64,000 nucleotides of DNA, from assembly GCA_001464385.1 (NCBI GenBank), contig LNFB01000288.1, positions 62,001 to 126,000 on the forward strand, in the 5' to 3' direction. Position 1 is the stretch's first letter, and each line of letters opens with the position of its first letter. Of the stretch, positions 42,957 to 51,660 are shown piece by piece. The translations under genes were made by a program, and so were the position numbers. Source of the DNA: Deltaproteobacteria bacterium Ga0077550 (GTDB lineage Bacteria; Myxococcota_A; Polyangia; Nannocystales; Nannocystaceae). Under the pieces are notes generated by a model that saw only the letters and a list, made by a program, of their open reading frames with translations, did not search any database and was not told where the DNA came from.

Positions 42957-44068
42957 CACAGGCGCTCCAATTCGGCGTACAGCTGGACATGGCGCGCAGC
43001 CATGCCGGCAGCGGAGAAACGTCGCTCCACCAGGCTCCGCGCCGCTGCTCCCCACGCGCGCACGCGGCCGCCGTCGATCGCAGCCGCGGCGATCGCCATC
43101 GCGGCCTGGTCGGGATCCCGCGGGAGTCGCAGGCCGACCGCGAGGCCCTCGGCGTCGGCGACGTCGAAGATCTCCGACACCGGCGCGACGTCGAGCGCCG
43201 CGAGCCCCACGCCGCGCGCGAGCCCCTCGAGCAGCACGAGCGGCAGGTCGACCTTGCGACGGGTGTGATCGGCCAGATAGAGCTGCAACGACGCGCTGCG
43301 CAGCAACGCGTCCATGTCGTCGACCTCGGCGAGCACCTCGACCCGACCGTCGGCGATCGGATCCGCGAGTTCGCGGCGCACACGGGCCCGGGCCGCGGCG
43401 TCGCCGTCGCCCTTGGGCCGGCACGCCAGGGTGAGCCGCCACCGCGCGAACTCGGGGCGAGCCAGGAACGTGCCCAGCGCGATGACGCGGGTCGCGACGT
43501 CGTCGTCGAGATCGCCGGCGTACAGCAGCCGCTGCGCCCCGAACGGATCGACGACGGTGTGCATCGGCAGATCCACGCCGGGGTGGATGCAGCGCAGCCG
43601 CGGGTGCTCGAGGCCGGCCCGCTCGAGCCGAAGGCGCGCGTCGTCGGAGGTCACGATGATCGCATCGAGGCCGCGCAGCGCGGCGACGTGGGCCTCGGCG
43701 CCCTCGGACGCGGGGATCGTCTGCACGAAGCGGCGACGGCCGCCGAACCGCCGCACCGCAGCGAGCACCGACGAGCTGGCGCGGTTGGGCGAGAAGAACA
43801 GGTGGACGTCGAGTGCCTTGAGCCGCGGATCGACCAGCGTGCCGAGCAGGCGTGCCCGGTCGAAGAGCCCCGGCGCGTAGCCGACGTGGGCCGCCGGCAG
43901 CACGCGGTCGAGGCCCGGCCGCAGCGGCGCGTTCGGATCGCCGAGGTAGGCGCACTCACGGTCGGCCGGCAGCGAGCGCACGAGCGTCGACGCCAGCACC
44001 GTCGTGCCGTCGCGCAGCGGGGCGCGCAGCGGCTTGCTCAACACCAACCAGCGCGCGTCACTTGGCAC
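42956..44068 (-). CDS. Glycosyltransferase (GT4-like)
   Basis: 370 residues, GT-B fold. C-terminal donor motif VDLPLVLLEGLARGVGLAALD, with Asp where the first Glu of EX7E is expected, so this is a divergent member. N-terminus SDARWLVLSKPLRAPLRDGT resembles the nucleotide-sugar GT group. Between the flippase and a methyltransferase. Overlaps the flippase stop by 11 bases. Confidence 0.85.
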   Translation of the reverse strand: MPSDARWLVLSKPLRAPLRDGTTVLASTLVRSLPADRECAYLGDPNAPLRPGLDRVLPAAHVGYAPGLFDRARLLGTLVDPRLKALDVHLFFSPNRASSSVLAAVRRFGGRRRFVQTIPASEGAEAHVAALRGLDAIIVTSDDARLRLERAGLEHPRLRCIHPGVDLPMHTVVDPFGAQRLLYAGDLDDDVATRVIALGTFLARPEFARWRLTLACRPKGDGDAAARARVRRELADPIADGRVEVLAEVDDMDALLRSASLQLYLADHTRRKVDLPLVLLEGLARGVGLAALDVAPVSEIFDVADAEGLAVGLRLPRDPDQAAMAIAAAAIDGGRVRAWGAAARSLVERRFSAAGMAARHVQLYAELERL

Positions 44069-45545
44069 GACGCAGCCCCTTGAGCTCGGCGATCGTCAGG
44101 GCCCGGACGCCGAGCGCGACGCCGACGAACGTCACCGCGAGCACGCCGAGCTTGGCCACGATCGCCAGCTTGCCGACCATGCCGGAGGTCGACACCTGCG
44201 GCCACACCCACGCGACGGCCTCGACCGCGAGCACGCACAGCAGCACGCGCAGCAGCTGCAGCGGGGCGATGCCCGCCGAGAACACCCGCGCCAGCGCGAC
44301 GCCGCCGGCGACCGCGGCCAGGGCCCCGGCGAAGGCGACGATCCACGCCGCCGCCCCGGTGAACGACCCGGGGATGAACGCCAGGCCCGCGCCGACGATC
44401 ACCAACAGCGGCAGCGCGACCAGCACGACCGCGCCGCGCGGCCGCTTCGCGCTGTTGAGGATCCACGCCACCGTGACCGCGAACGAGTAGCCGGAGAAGC
44501 CCCAGACCATCAGCCGCAGCTGGTCGGCGGCCTCGCCGTAGGCCTTGGGGAACAGCAGCGCCTGGATGTCGCGCGAGCACGCCGAGCCGATCGCGCTCAT
44601 GAACGCCAGCAGCACCAGCGTGACCTTGGCGGTCTGCGACACGTACAGCCGCACCTTGGCCGCCTCGCGCTGCTGATCGATCGCGGCGATGAGCGGGAAC
44701 GCCAGCAGCGAGACCGCGTTCATCAGGCTGTAGGGCACCAGCGCGATCTGCTGCGCGCTCGAGTAGTAGCCGACCGCGTCGTCGCGCGCCGGCGTGTCGG
44801 CGAACGACTTGAGCAGCAGGACGTCGACGGACTGCAGCAGGTTCGTGATCGCGGTGAACACGATGAGCTGCCCGGCGAAGCCCGCCATCGAGGATGCGCC
44901 GCTCCCGGCCACCAACGGCGTCGGCGCGACGTTGGCGATCATCAGGCGGCTGAGCAGCAGCGCGAGGACGCTCGCCAGCGTGAACCCGGCCACCGTCGCG
45001 GGCAGACCGAGGCCAGCCGCCGCCGCCGCGATGATGAGCGCGGCCTTGCTGCCGGCCATGAAGATGTCGAGCAGCGCCTGCCGCCGGAACCGACGGACCG
45101 CGTTGAGCGTGCCGAGGTTGACCGCGTACATCGCGTATACGAGCGAGATCGGCGCGACCACGCGCAGCGGACCGGCGAGCTCGGGCTCGGACAGCACCCA
45201 GTCCGCCAGCCACGGCGCCGCCACCAGCAGCACCAGCATCGTCGGCCCGCCGAGGACCACCGCCAGGCGCATGCCCCGGGCCCGCAGCGCGCCGTAGTCG
45301 GGACATCCTTGATCGAACTGCGCCGCGAGCGGTCGGCTGACCGAGAACAACAGGGTGTAGATGATCACCATGTTGGGCACGGCGATGAGCCGCGCGATCG
45401 AGTAGTACGAGCCGTACGCGTCCGCGGGCAGCAGGTGCGTCAGCGAGATCGTGATCGCGTAGCTGCTGATGAGGAACCACAGCTTCGCGCCACCGAGCCA
45501 CATCCCATCGCCGCCGAGGCCGGACTTTCGCTTCGGGGAATCCAA
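44058..45545 (-). CDS. Polysaccharide flippase (Wzx/MATE-like membrane protein)
   Basis: 495 residues with about 12-14 membrane helices (for example LWFLISSYAITISLTHLLPADAYG, YYSSAQQIALVPYSLMNAV). Resembles O-antigen/oligosaccharide flippases that move lipid-linked sugar units across the inner membrane. First gene of a four-gene cassette with two glycosyltransferases and a methyltransferase, so the set probably builds and exports one glycan. No polymerase or ligase is seen here. Confidence 0.85.
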   Translation of the reverse strand: MDSPKRKSGLGGDGMWLGGAKLWFLISSYAITISLTHLLPADAYGSYYSIARLIAVPNMVIIYTLLFSVSRPLAAQFDQGCPDYGALRARGMRLAVVLGGPTMLVLLVAAPWLADWVLSEPELAGPLRVVAPISLVYAMYAVNLGTLNAVRRFRRQALLDIFMAGSKAALIIAAAAAGLGLPATVAGFTLASVLALLLSRLMIANVAPTPLVAGSGASSMAGFAGQLIVFTAITNLLQSVDVLLLKSFADTPARDDAVGYYSSAQQIALVPYSLMNAVSLLAFPLIAAIDQQREAAKVRLYVSQTAKVTLVLLAFMSAIGSACSRDIQALLFPKAYGEAADQLRLMVWGFSGYSFAVTVAWILNSAKRPRGAVVLVALPLLVIVGAGLAFIPGSFTGAAAWIVAFAGALAAVAGGVALARVFSAGIAPLQLLRVLLCVLAVEAVAWVWPQVSTSGMVGKLAIVAKLGVLAVTFVGVALGVRALTIAELKGLRRAK

Positions 45546-45697
45546 GGCGCCCGAGTGTGCACGAGCGCGAGCGGTGGCGCACGCGTCGACGCGCGCGCCG
45601 TCGAGGCTCGCTGGCCGCGCCCGGGGATCGCGCTCGACCCGCCCGTGGCGTGTGCAACGGCCTCCGCGGGTTCGTGCGCAGGCGCACGACGCCGGGT

Positions 45698-45726
45698 TTG
45701 ACGCCCTCCCCCCGGGTCCCTACAGT
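45698..45726 (+). promoter_or_regulatory. Promoter of the tRNA and zinc-ribbon gene
   Basis: TTGACG (45698-45703), a 17-base spacer and TACAGT (45721-45726), close to the sigma-70 consensus. It ends 33 bases before the tRNA and probably also serves the gene at 45856. Confidence 0.72.
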
Positions 45727-45759
45727 TCGCGTCCTCACCTCCGCGTCCGCTTGGACTTC

Positions 45760-45833
<74 letters not shown>

Positions 45834-45855
45834 CCGTTCCGCTCCGGGAGCACCC

Positions 45856-46650
45856 ATGAACCCGCAGATCACTGCGCTCTACGAGCTCCAGCATCGCGAT
45901 CGCCAGCTCATCACCCTCGAGCGCAAGCTCGATGCGATCCCCACCCGCCTCAAGGAGCTCGACGACGACCTCGCCAAGCTCGAGGCCATGCTCGCCACCG
46001 AGCGCAAGAAGTGCGACGACACCCGCGCCTTCGAGCGGGCGCAACGCGCCCAGCTCGCCGAGGAAGAGGATCTCGTCCGCATCAACAAGGCCAAGGTCAG
46101 CCAGGTCAAGACGGCCCGCGAGCTGACCGCGACCCAGCGCGAGCTCGACTCCACGCGGCGCATGATCACGACGCGCACCGAGGAGATCCGCAAGCTGCAG
46201 CAGGGCTTCGAGGAGACCGAGCAGCGCATCGCCGCGATGCAGACCGCCCTCGACGCCCTGCGCGTCTCCGCGGACGCCGAGCGCACCCGCCTGAACGAGC
46301 TGCGCAGCAAGGTCGAGGTCAAGATCGAGAAGCTCCGCCTGAGCCGCACGGGGCTGACCTCGGCGCTCGACCCCGAGCTGCTCGGCACCTACGACCGCAT
46401 CCGTCGCCGCCTCGGCGGCCTGGCCTTCGTGCCGGCGGCGCGCGAGCGCTGCATGGCGTGCAAGATGGTCATCCCGCACCAGATTTACGTCGTGCTCCGC
46501 AAGGGCGACGAGATCCCGAACTGCGAGTCGTGCGGCCGCCTCCTGTACTGGGGCGGGCACTTCCCGGACGATCCGGAGACCGCCAAGAACGAGCCGGCGC
46601 CCAAGGCCAGCCCGACGCCGGTCCGTCGCGCCCTGCGCCCCGACGAGTGA
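45856..46650 (+). CDS. Coiled-coil zinc-ribbon protein
   Basis: 264 residues. A long antiparallel coiled coil (residues about 10-180, Leu/Glu/Lys/Arg-rich) is followed by a C4 zinc ribbon: CMAC near residue 200 and CESC about 27 residues later. The domain is that of the C4-type zinc-ribbon/DUF164 family, of poorly known role but suspected in nucleic-acid or protein binding. A short Pro-rich tail ends the protein. The start is 22 bases after the tRNA, so both may come from one transcript. Confidence 0.88.
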   Translation: MNPQITALYELQHRDRQLITLERKLDAIPTRLKELDDDLAKLEAMLATERKKCDDTRAFERAQRAQLAEEEDLVRINKAKVSQVKTARELTATQRELDSTRRMITTRTEEIRKLQQGFEETEQRIAAMQTALDALRVSADAERTRLNELRSKVEVKIEKLRLSRTGLTSALDPELLGTYDRIRRRLGGLAFVPAARERCMACKMVIPHQIYVVLRKGDEIPNCESCGRLLYWGGHFPDDPETAKNEPAPKASPTPVRRALRPDE

Positions 46651-46651
46651 T

Positions 46652-46681
46652 CGTCGGGCCGACGCGGACGCCGACCCGACG
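46652..46681. terminator. Weak hairpin between converging genes
   Basis: CGTCGGG (46652-46658) and CCCGACG (46675-46681), loop 16 bases, between the zinc-ribbon gene and argH. No T-run, so only a possible terminator. Confidence 0.3.
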
Positions 46682-46687
46682 CGTTGC

Positions 46688-47992
46688 CTAGCGGCTGCGA
46701 CGCTGGGCGGCGCGCACTGGATCGAGGTGCTCGACCAGCGTCGCGGGCAAGCCCTCGCGCTCCAGATCCGCCGCATCCAGCGTCGCGAGCCGGCGGCCCG
46801 CGGTGCGCGTCGCGTTCACCAGCGCGCCGATGCGGCGGTAGGCGTCGCGGAACGGCATGCCGCCGGCGACCAGCGCCTCGCACAGATCGGTGGCGACGGC
46901 ATCGCCCTCGATCAACGCCTCGCGGCACGCATCCTCGACCAGCTCGAAGTGGCCGAGGCCGAGCGCGATCATCTCGAGGCAACCGACCACACCGTCGACG
47001 GCCGAGAACAGCAGCGCCTTGTCGTGCTGGAGATCGCGGTGGTAGCCGCTGCCGAGGCCCTGCATCAGGCCGAGCAGCGCGGTCAGCTCGCCGTGCCGCA
47101 GCGCCGCCGCGCCGCGGACCAGCTCGAAGAGATCGGGGTTGCGCTTGTGCGGCATCATCGACGAGCCGCCGGCGATCGCACCGCCGAGCTTCACCAGGCC
47201 GTCCGACGACAGCTCGACGACGTCGGCGCTGAAGCGGGCCAGGTGCATGCCGATCCGAGCACAGGCGAACACCAAGGTGAGGCCGTGATCCCGCGAGCCG
47301 ACCGCGTCGATCGGGTTGCGCGGCCCGTGGGCGAAGCCCAGCGCCGAGGCCGTCTGCGCCGCGTCGATCGGCAGGGTCGTGCCGGCGATCGCTCCGGCGC
47401 CGAGCGGCGACTCGGCGAGCTCGTCGGCGAGGACGAGGAGCAGCCGTCGATCGCGGCGCAGCGGCTCCTGCAGCGCGCCGCCGATCCACAACCGCGACAG
47501 CACCGGGATCGCGACCTGGCGATGGGTGTACGCCGGCATCGCGATCTCGCCGTGCGCGTCGCACCAGCGGGACGCCGCCTCGAGCACGCGATCGATGCCC
47601 CGCTCGATCGACTCGAGCGCCTGCTTCGCCCACAGCTTGAGATCGGTCGCGACCTGATCGTTGCGGCTGCGCCCAGTGTGGAGCTTGCCGGCGACGGCGC
47701 CGAGGGTGCGGCCGAGCTGCGACTCGACCGCCATGTGGACGTCCTCCTCGTCGTCCGGCAGCACCACGGTGCCGGCCTCGACGGCCCCGGGCATCGCCGC
47801 GAGCGCGGCGACGAGCGCGTCGGCCTCCTCGGCGCTGACGAGGCCCGCGCGGCGGAGGCCTTCGACGTGGGCGATGCTGCCTTGGCAGTCCTGCGGCAAG
47901 AGTCGGCGATCGATCGCGAACGAGCTCGACCACGCGAGGAACGCGGGATCGAGCTCGCCGCCGGTCGCCGCGGTTCTGGCGATGCGGGTCAC
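46688..47992 (-). CDS. argH: Argininosuccinate lyase
   Basis: 434 residues. Cleaves argininosuccinate to arginine and fumarate, the last step of arginine synthesis. The fumarase/aspartase signature is present as GSSMMPHKRNPD near residue 280, along with GRSRNDQVATDL and GLGSGYHRDLQ. The order of other arg genes cannot be judged here; argG is not adjacent. Confidence 0.95.
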   Translation of the reverse strand: MTRIARTAATGGELDPAFLAWSSSFAIDRRLLPQDCQGSIAHVEGLRRAGLVSAEEADALVAALAAMPGAVEAGTVVLPDDEEDVHMAVESQLGRTLGAVAGKLHTGRSRNDQVATDLKLWAKQALESIERGIDRVLEAASRWCDAHGEIAMPAYTHRQVAIPVLSRLWIGGALQEPLRRDRRLLLVLADELAESPLGAGAIAGTTLPIDAAQTASALGFAHGPRNPIDAVGSRDHGLTLVFACARIGMHLARFSADVVELSSDGLVKLGGAIAGGSSMMPHKRNPDLFELVRGAAALRHGELTALLGLMQGLGSGYHRDLQHDKALLFSAVDGVVGCLEMIALGLGHFELVEDACREALIEGDAVATDLCEALVAGGMPFRDAYRRIGALVNATRTAGRRLATLDAADLEREGLPATLVEHLDPVRAAQRRSR

Positions 47993-47999
47993 GGTGTGC

Positions 48000-48317
48000 T
48001 CACAGCCCCTTGAAGTCGAACAGGTCGCGCAGCTTGGTCAGTGCGCCGACGTCGTTGGTCTTGACCTTGCCTCGGGCGATGTCGATCGGGCCGGGCATCT
48101 TGCCCTGGATCACCATCTTCTCGAACAGCTCGGGGGTGGTCTTGAGCACGCAGTCCGCGTTCTCGACGGTCTTGCCGTCCTGGACCACGCACTCTTGGGC
48201 GTCGAGCTTGACCGTGTACTTGTGGTCACCGATCGAGAAGTAGTAGGTCGTCGGCCGGTCGATCTTGCCCGGCCGGTAGTGGCTCGGCATCGCGGCGAAC
48301 AGCTGCGGGATCGTCAT
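48000..48317 (-). CDS. SCP-2 sterol-transfer family protein
   Basis: 105 residues from the ATG at 48317. SCP2 fold: YYFSIGDHKYTVKLDAQE, DCVLKTTPELFEKMVIQGKM and a C-terminal helix (LTKLRDLFDFKGL). Small cytosolic lipid-binding proteins; the ligand is not known. A TAGTGT lies 7 bases before the ATG with no ribosome binding site, suggesting a leaderless message. Seven bases upstream of argH, so both are probably cotranscribed. Confidence 0.9.
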   Translation of the reverse strand: MTIPQLFAAMPSHYRPGKIDRPTTYYFSIGDHKYTVKLDAQECVVQDGKTVENADCVLKTTPELFEKMVIQGKMPGPIDIARGKVKTNDVGALTKLRDLFDFKGL

Positions 48318-48524
48318 GGGGGCCACACTATCGCGGTCGCCCCCCGGCCGGCACCCCCTGCCCGGCCGCGGGATCTGTGCGGCCGGCCACGCGGCCAGGG
48401 CGCGAGCACGACGCTTTGCATCGACCAGCGGGTAGACTCGTCGAAGCTCCGGCCTGGGGCTCCACCCCAACGGCCCCACTGGTTTTCGGAGACCACACTG
48501 GTTTCTCGGAGAGAAAGACTACCC

Positions 48525-49394
48525 ATGCAACGCATCGTCACCTCGTTTCTTCCCGCCCTCGCCCTGCTCGCCCCCCTGGCCTGGTCGGGGCAGGCATCGG
48601 CCGGCATCGGGGCCTGCGGCGACATCCACGTCGAGGCGAGCGCCGAGTGTGAAGTGAAGGGCGGCATCGAGTGCGAAGCCGAGTGCACGCCGATCGCCTT
48701 CGAGGCGCAGTGCGCGGCCGAGCTCGAGGTCAACTGCGGCGGCACCTGCAACATCGCGGCGGAGGTCGACTGTTCGGCCGACTGCTCGGCGACGTGCATG
48801 GGCCAGTGCGAGGTCGACCCCGGCCAGTTCGATTGCCGCGGCTCGTGCGTCGCCGATTGTTCGGGCGGCTGCGACGCCCGCTGCGAAGCCGGCAGCGGCG
48901 GCTCCGAGTGCCGCGCGTCCTGTGAAGCCACCTGCGAGGGCAGCTGCTCCGCGAAGTGCGACGTCGAGCTGCCCGAGGCGGATTGCAGCGGCAAGTGCGA
49001 GGCGTCCTGCAGCGGCCGCTGCGAGGCCGAGGCCAACATCGACTGCCAGGTCGAGTGCCAGGCCGATGGCTACGTCGACTGCAAGGCCAGCCTCGAGGGC
49101 GGCTGCAAGGCCGAGTGCAACGTCGAGCAGGGCGCGCTCTTCTGCGACGGCCAGTACGTCGACCACGGCGGCAACCTCGAGGAGTGCGTCGCCTCGCTGC
49201 GGGCCCTGCTGAACATCCAGGTGTCCGGCTACGCCGAGGGCGAGTGCAGCGGGAACATGTGCAGCGGCGAGGCGGGCGGCTCGATCTCGTGCGCCGTAGC
49301 GCCGGCCGATTCCGACTACGGCCGCACCGGCGCGCTGATGGGCGCCTTCGGGCTGATGCTCGCGGGCTTCATCGCCCGCCGCCGTCGCGCCTGA
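48525..49394 (+). CDS. Cys-repeat secreted protein with MYXO-CTERM-like tail
   Basis: 289 residues. Signal peptide (ALALLAPLAWSGQASA), then about 35 cysteines, many spaced as Cys-x3-Cys in runs such as CSADCSATCMGQC and CSGKCEASCSGRC, interrupted by segments of CEVKGG or CEVD type. Such spacing suggests a rod of stacked short turns tied by disulfides. After a linker the end is SISCAVAP, a helix of about 18 hydrophobic residues and RRRR, a sorting-type anchor. Start ATG 48525 with GGAGAG about 11 bases before. No known family name; similar Cys-rich proteins appear to be typical of this group of myxobacteria (inference). Confidence 0.85.
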   Translation: MQRIVTSFLPALALLAPLAWSGQASAGIGACGDIHVEASAECEVKGGIECEAECTPIAFEAQCAAELEVNCGGTCNIAAEVDCSADCSATCMGQCEVDPGQFDCRGSCVADCSGGCDARCEAGSGGSECRASCEATCEGSCSAKCDVELPEADCSGKCEASCSGRCEAEANIDCQVECQADGYVDCKASLEGGCKAECNVEQGALFCDGQYVDHGGNLEECVASLRALLNIQVSGYAEGECSGNMCSGEAGGSISCAVAPADSDYGRTGALMGAFGLMLAGFIARRRRA

Positions 49395-49415
49395 TCCTCC
49401 ACTCCCTTCGGCGAC

Positions 49416-49434
49416 GCCCGCTGACGCGGGCTTT
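49416..49434 (+). terminator. Terminator after the Cys-repeat gene
   Basis: GCCCGC (49416-49421), TGAC loop, GCGGGC (49426-49431), then TTT. It lies 21 bases after the stop of the Cys-repeat gene. Confidence 0.6.
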
Positions 49435-49437
49435 GGG

Positions 49438-49470
49438 CCATGGCACGACTGGGATACCGTCGTGCCATGG
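49438..49470 (+). promoter_or_regulatory. 12-bp perfect inverted repeat over a start codon
   Basis: CCATGGCACGAC (49438-49449), a 9-base loop and GTCGTGCCATGG (49459-49470). The ATG of the next gene (49467) lies inside the right arm, and a possible -10 (TACCGT, 49455-49460) lies at the centre with TTGGGC 16 bases before it. As DNA it could be a dimer operator; as RNA it would hide the start codon. Confidence 0.6.
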
Positions 49471-51650
49471 CCGATCCGTATCGTGCCCAGCTGCGGGGCA
49501 ATCGCGGCGCGTACGAGCGCTACCTCGGGGGCATGGATGCCTCCATGCAGCAGAAGGTCGCCCTGACGGCGGCCCACATCCTCGGCCAGGGCAGCATCGC
49601 CGACATGGGCATGGGCTCGGGCACCGGCAGCCACGCGCTGGCGGCCCTGTATCCCGGGCTGCAGGTCATCGGCGTCGACGTGAGCGAGCAGATGGTGGCG
49701 ATCGCCGCCGAGCGCTACGCCCTGCCCAACCTGTCGTTTCGCACCGGCGATGTGGCGACGCGGGTGTTCGAGGACGGCACCCTCGACGCGATCCTGGACT
49801 CGTCCGTGCTCCACCACGTCACGTCGTTCGGCGGCTACGACCGCGGCGCGGCGATGCGGGCGCTCGCCGTGCAGGTCGACGCGCTGCGGCCCCACGGCGT
49901 GCTCGTCGTCCGGGACTTCCTCGATCCCGGCGAGGATCCGGTGATCCTCGAGCTGCCCCGCGACGACGGCACCGACGACGACACCGTGGCCACGTGCAGC
50001 ACGGCGCGGCTCTTCGACCGGTTCGCCCGCGAGTTCCGCAGCCTCGCGCCCGCGCCCGGCTGCGCCTTCGAGGAGCTGCCCGCCCGCGATCCGTCGCGGC
50101 GGCGCGTCGCCCTCCCCCATCGGCTCGCGGTCGAGTTCGTGCTGCGCAAGGACTACCGCGCCGACTGGGTCACCGAGGTCATGGAGGAGTACACGTACGC
50201 GACCCAGGCCGAGTTCGAGGCCGCGTACCGCGGGATGGGCCTGCGCGTGATCGCGTCGGTGCCGATCCGCAACCCGTGGATCGTGCGTCACCGCTTCGCC
50301 GGCAAGTTCGGCCTCTCGACCCCGGGCGGCGTCGAGCTCGATCCGCCGGCGACCAACTACGTCATCGTCGGCGAGAAGGTGCCCGCCGACTGCGGCGTCG
50401 AGTTCCGCGAGCGTCCCCACGCGCCGATCGGGTTCCTGCGGCTGCACGCCTACCGCGATCGCGCGACCGGTCGCACGTTCGACCTGGTCGCGCGGCCGCA
50501 CCTCACCATCGACGCGCTGCCGTGGTTCGAGCACGACGGCGACGTGTTCGTGCTCGCGCGCATGAGCTACCCGCGACCGATCCTGCGCGCGGCCGCCGAC
50601 CCGCCGCAGGACGGCAGTCGCAGCCCGCAGTACGTCACCGAGCCGATGACGGTCGTGCAGGACGACGCGCCCGTCGCCCAGACCATCGAGGAGGCGCTCG
50701 CCGATCGGGCCGGGATCGCGGCGACGTCGATCCGGGCCTTCGAGGAGGGCCCGGTGTTCTTCCCGTCGCCGGGCGGTGTGCGCGAGGAGATCCGCACGGC
50801 GTTGGTCGAGATCGATCCGCTGTTCGTGCAACCCGACGTCCCCGAGCGCTCGGGGTTCTCCGCCTCGGGTCGCATCGCCGCGATCGAGGCCACGCAGCTG
50901 CTGCGCGCGGCGCAGGTCGGCGGCATCGCGGACGCGCGGCTCGAGCTCGGCGTGCACGCGCTGTTGCGACGTCGCGGGCACCCGACCGGGCCGTGGATCG
51001 GCGAGGCGACGGTCGTCCCCGAGTCGGCGACGACCGTGACGACGGCGACGCTCGAGGCCCTGCGCTCCAGGGCGCCTAGGCGCGCCTACGTGCGGGAGGC
51101 CGCGACCACGGCCGGCTTCCTCGAGATCCGCGCAGGCGCGTTCGACGAGCGCAGCGCGACCGGGGAGGTGCTCCACACCCGCGTGCTCGAGTACGTGGTG
51201 CCCTCGACGCTGGGCACGAACACCATCGTCGTCGCGCCGCTGCGTCGACACGGTGGGCAGGTCTTCCTCGGCCTGGCCGACGAGGATCGGCCCGCGGCGC
51301 AGTGCATGACGGGACGCAGCGATCTATGGGTCGTCCCCGCGTGGCGCGTGCCCAGGGACGTCATCGGTCTCCGCGCCGCGCGGGCATGGCTCGCCGAGCG
51401 ACTCGAGCGCGAGCACGGCCTCGTGGTCGGCGAGCTGTTCGAGCTGGGCGGGCGCTACCACCCCTCGTCGGGCACGACGCCCGAGGTGGGGTTCCCCCAC
51501 GCCGCCGCGATCACCGACGAGCGGCCGTCCGCCGCGCCGTTGACGTGGGTCGAGCTCGGCGCGCTGCTCGGCGCCGACGACCTGCTGCGCGACGGTCACA
51601 CCCGCGTGGTCGCGTGGCGGGCCGCCCACGCCCTCGGGCTGCTGGCGTGA
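49467..51650 (+). CDS. SAM methyltransferase fused to two Nudix-like domains
   Basis: 727 residues from the ATG at 49467 (9 more codons from 49440 are possible). Residues 1 to about 200 are a class I methyltransferase: GSIADMGMGSGTGSHAL, VIGVDVSEQM, LDAILDSSVLHHV. A linker with ATQAEFEAAYRGMGL follows. Then come two regions that read as Nudix folds: one with DLVARPHLTIDALPW and YVTEPMTV, the other near the end with VVAPLRRHGGQVFLGLADE and RYHPSSGTTPEVGF. Both have degraded Nudix boxes (IEEALADRAGI; WLAERLEREHGL), so catalysis is uncertain. Substrate unknown. Isolated gene behind a terminator. Confidence 0.75.
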   Translation: MADPYRAQLRGNRGAYERYLGGMDASMQQKVALTAAHILGQGSIADMGMGSGTGSHALAALYPGLQVIGVDVSEQMVAIAAERYALPNLSFRTGDVATRVFEDGTLDAILDSSVLHHVTSFGGYDRGAAMRALAVQVDALRPHGVLVVRDFLDPGEDPVILELPRDDGTDDDTVATCSTARLFDRFAREFRSLAPAPGCAFEELPARDPSRRRVALPHRLAVEFVLRKDYRADWVTEVMEEYTYATQAEFEAAYRGMGLRVIASVPIRNPWIVRHRFAGKFGLSTPGGVELDPPATNYVIVGEKVPADCGVEFRERPHAPIGFLRLHAYRDRATGRTFDLVARPHLTIDALPWFEHDGDVFVLARMSYPRPILRAAADPPQDGSRSPQYVTEPMTVVQDDAPVAQTIEEALADRAGIAATSIRAFEEGPVFFPSPGGVREEIRTALVEIDPLFVQPDVPERSGFSASGRIAAIEATQLLRAAQVGGIADARLELGVHALLRRRGHPTGPWIGEATVVPESATTVTTATLEALRSRAPRRAYVREAATTAGFLEIRAGAFDERSATGEVLHTRVLEYVVPSTLGTNTIVVAPLRRHGGQVFLGLADEDRPAAQCMTGRSDLWVVPAWRVPRDVIGLRAARAWLAERLEREHGLVVGELFELGGRYHPSSGTTPEVGFPHAAAITDERPSAAPLTWVELGALLGADDLLRDGHTRVVAWRAAHALGLLA

Positions 51651-51660
51651 CGCCGAGACG

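Noticed and set aside
48525-49394. Metallothionein or toxin-like Cys protein
   Set aside because: It is far longer, has a signal peptide and C-terminal anchor, and its Cys spacing is regular Cys-x3-Cys.
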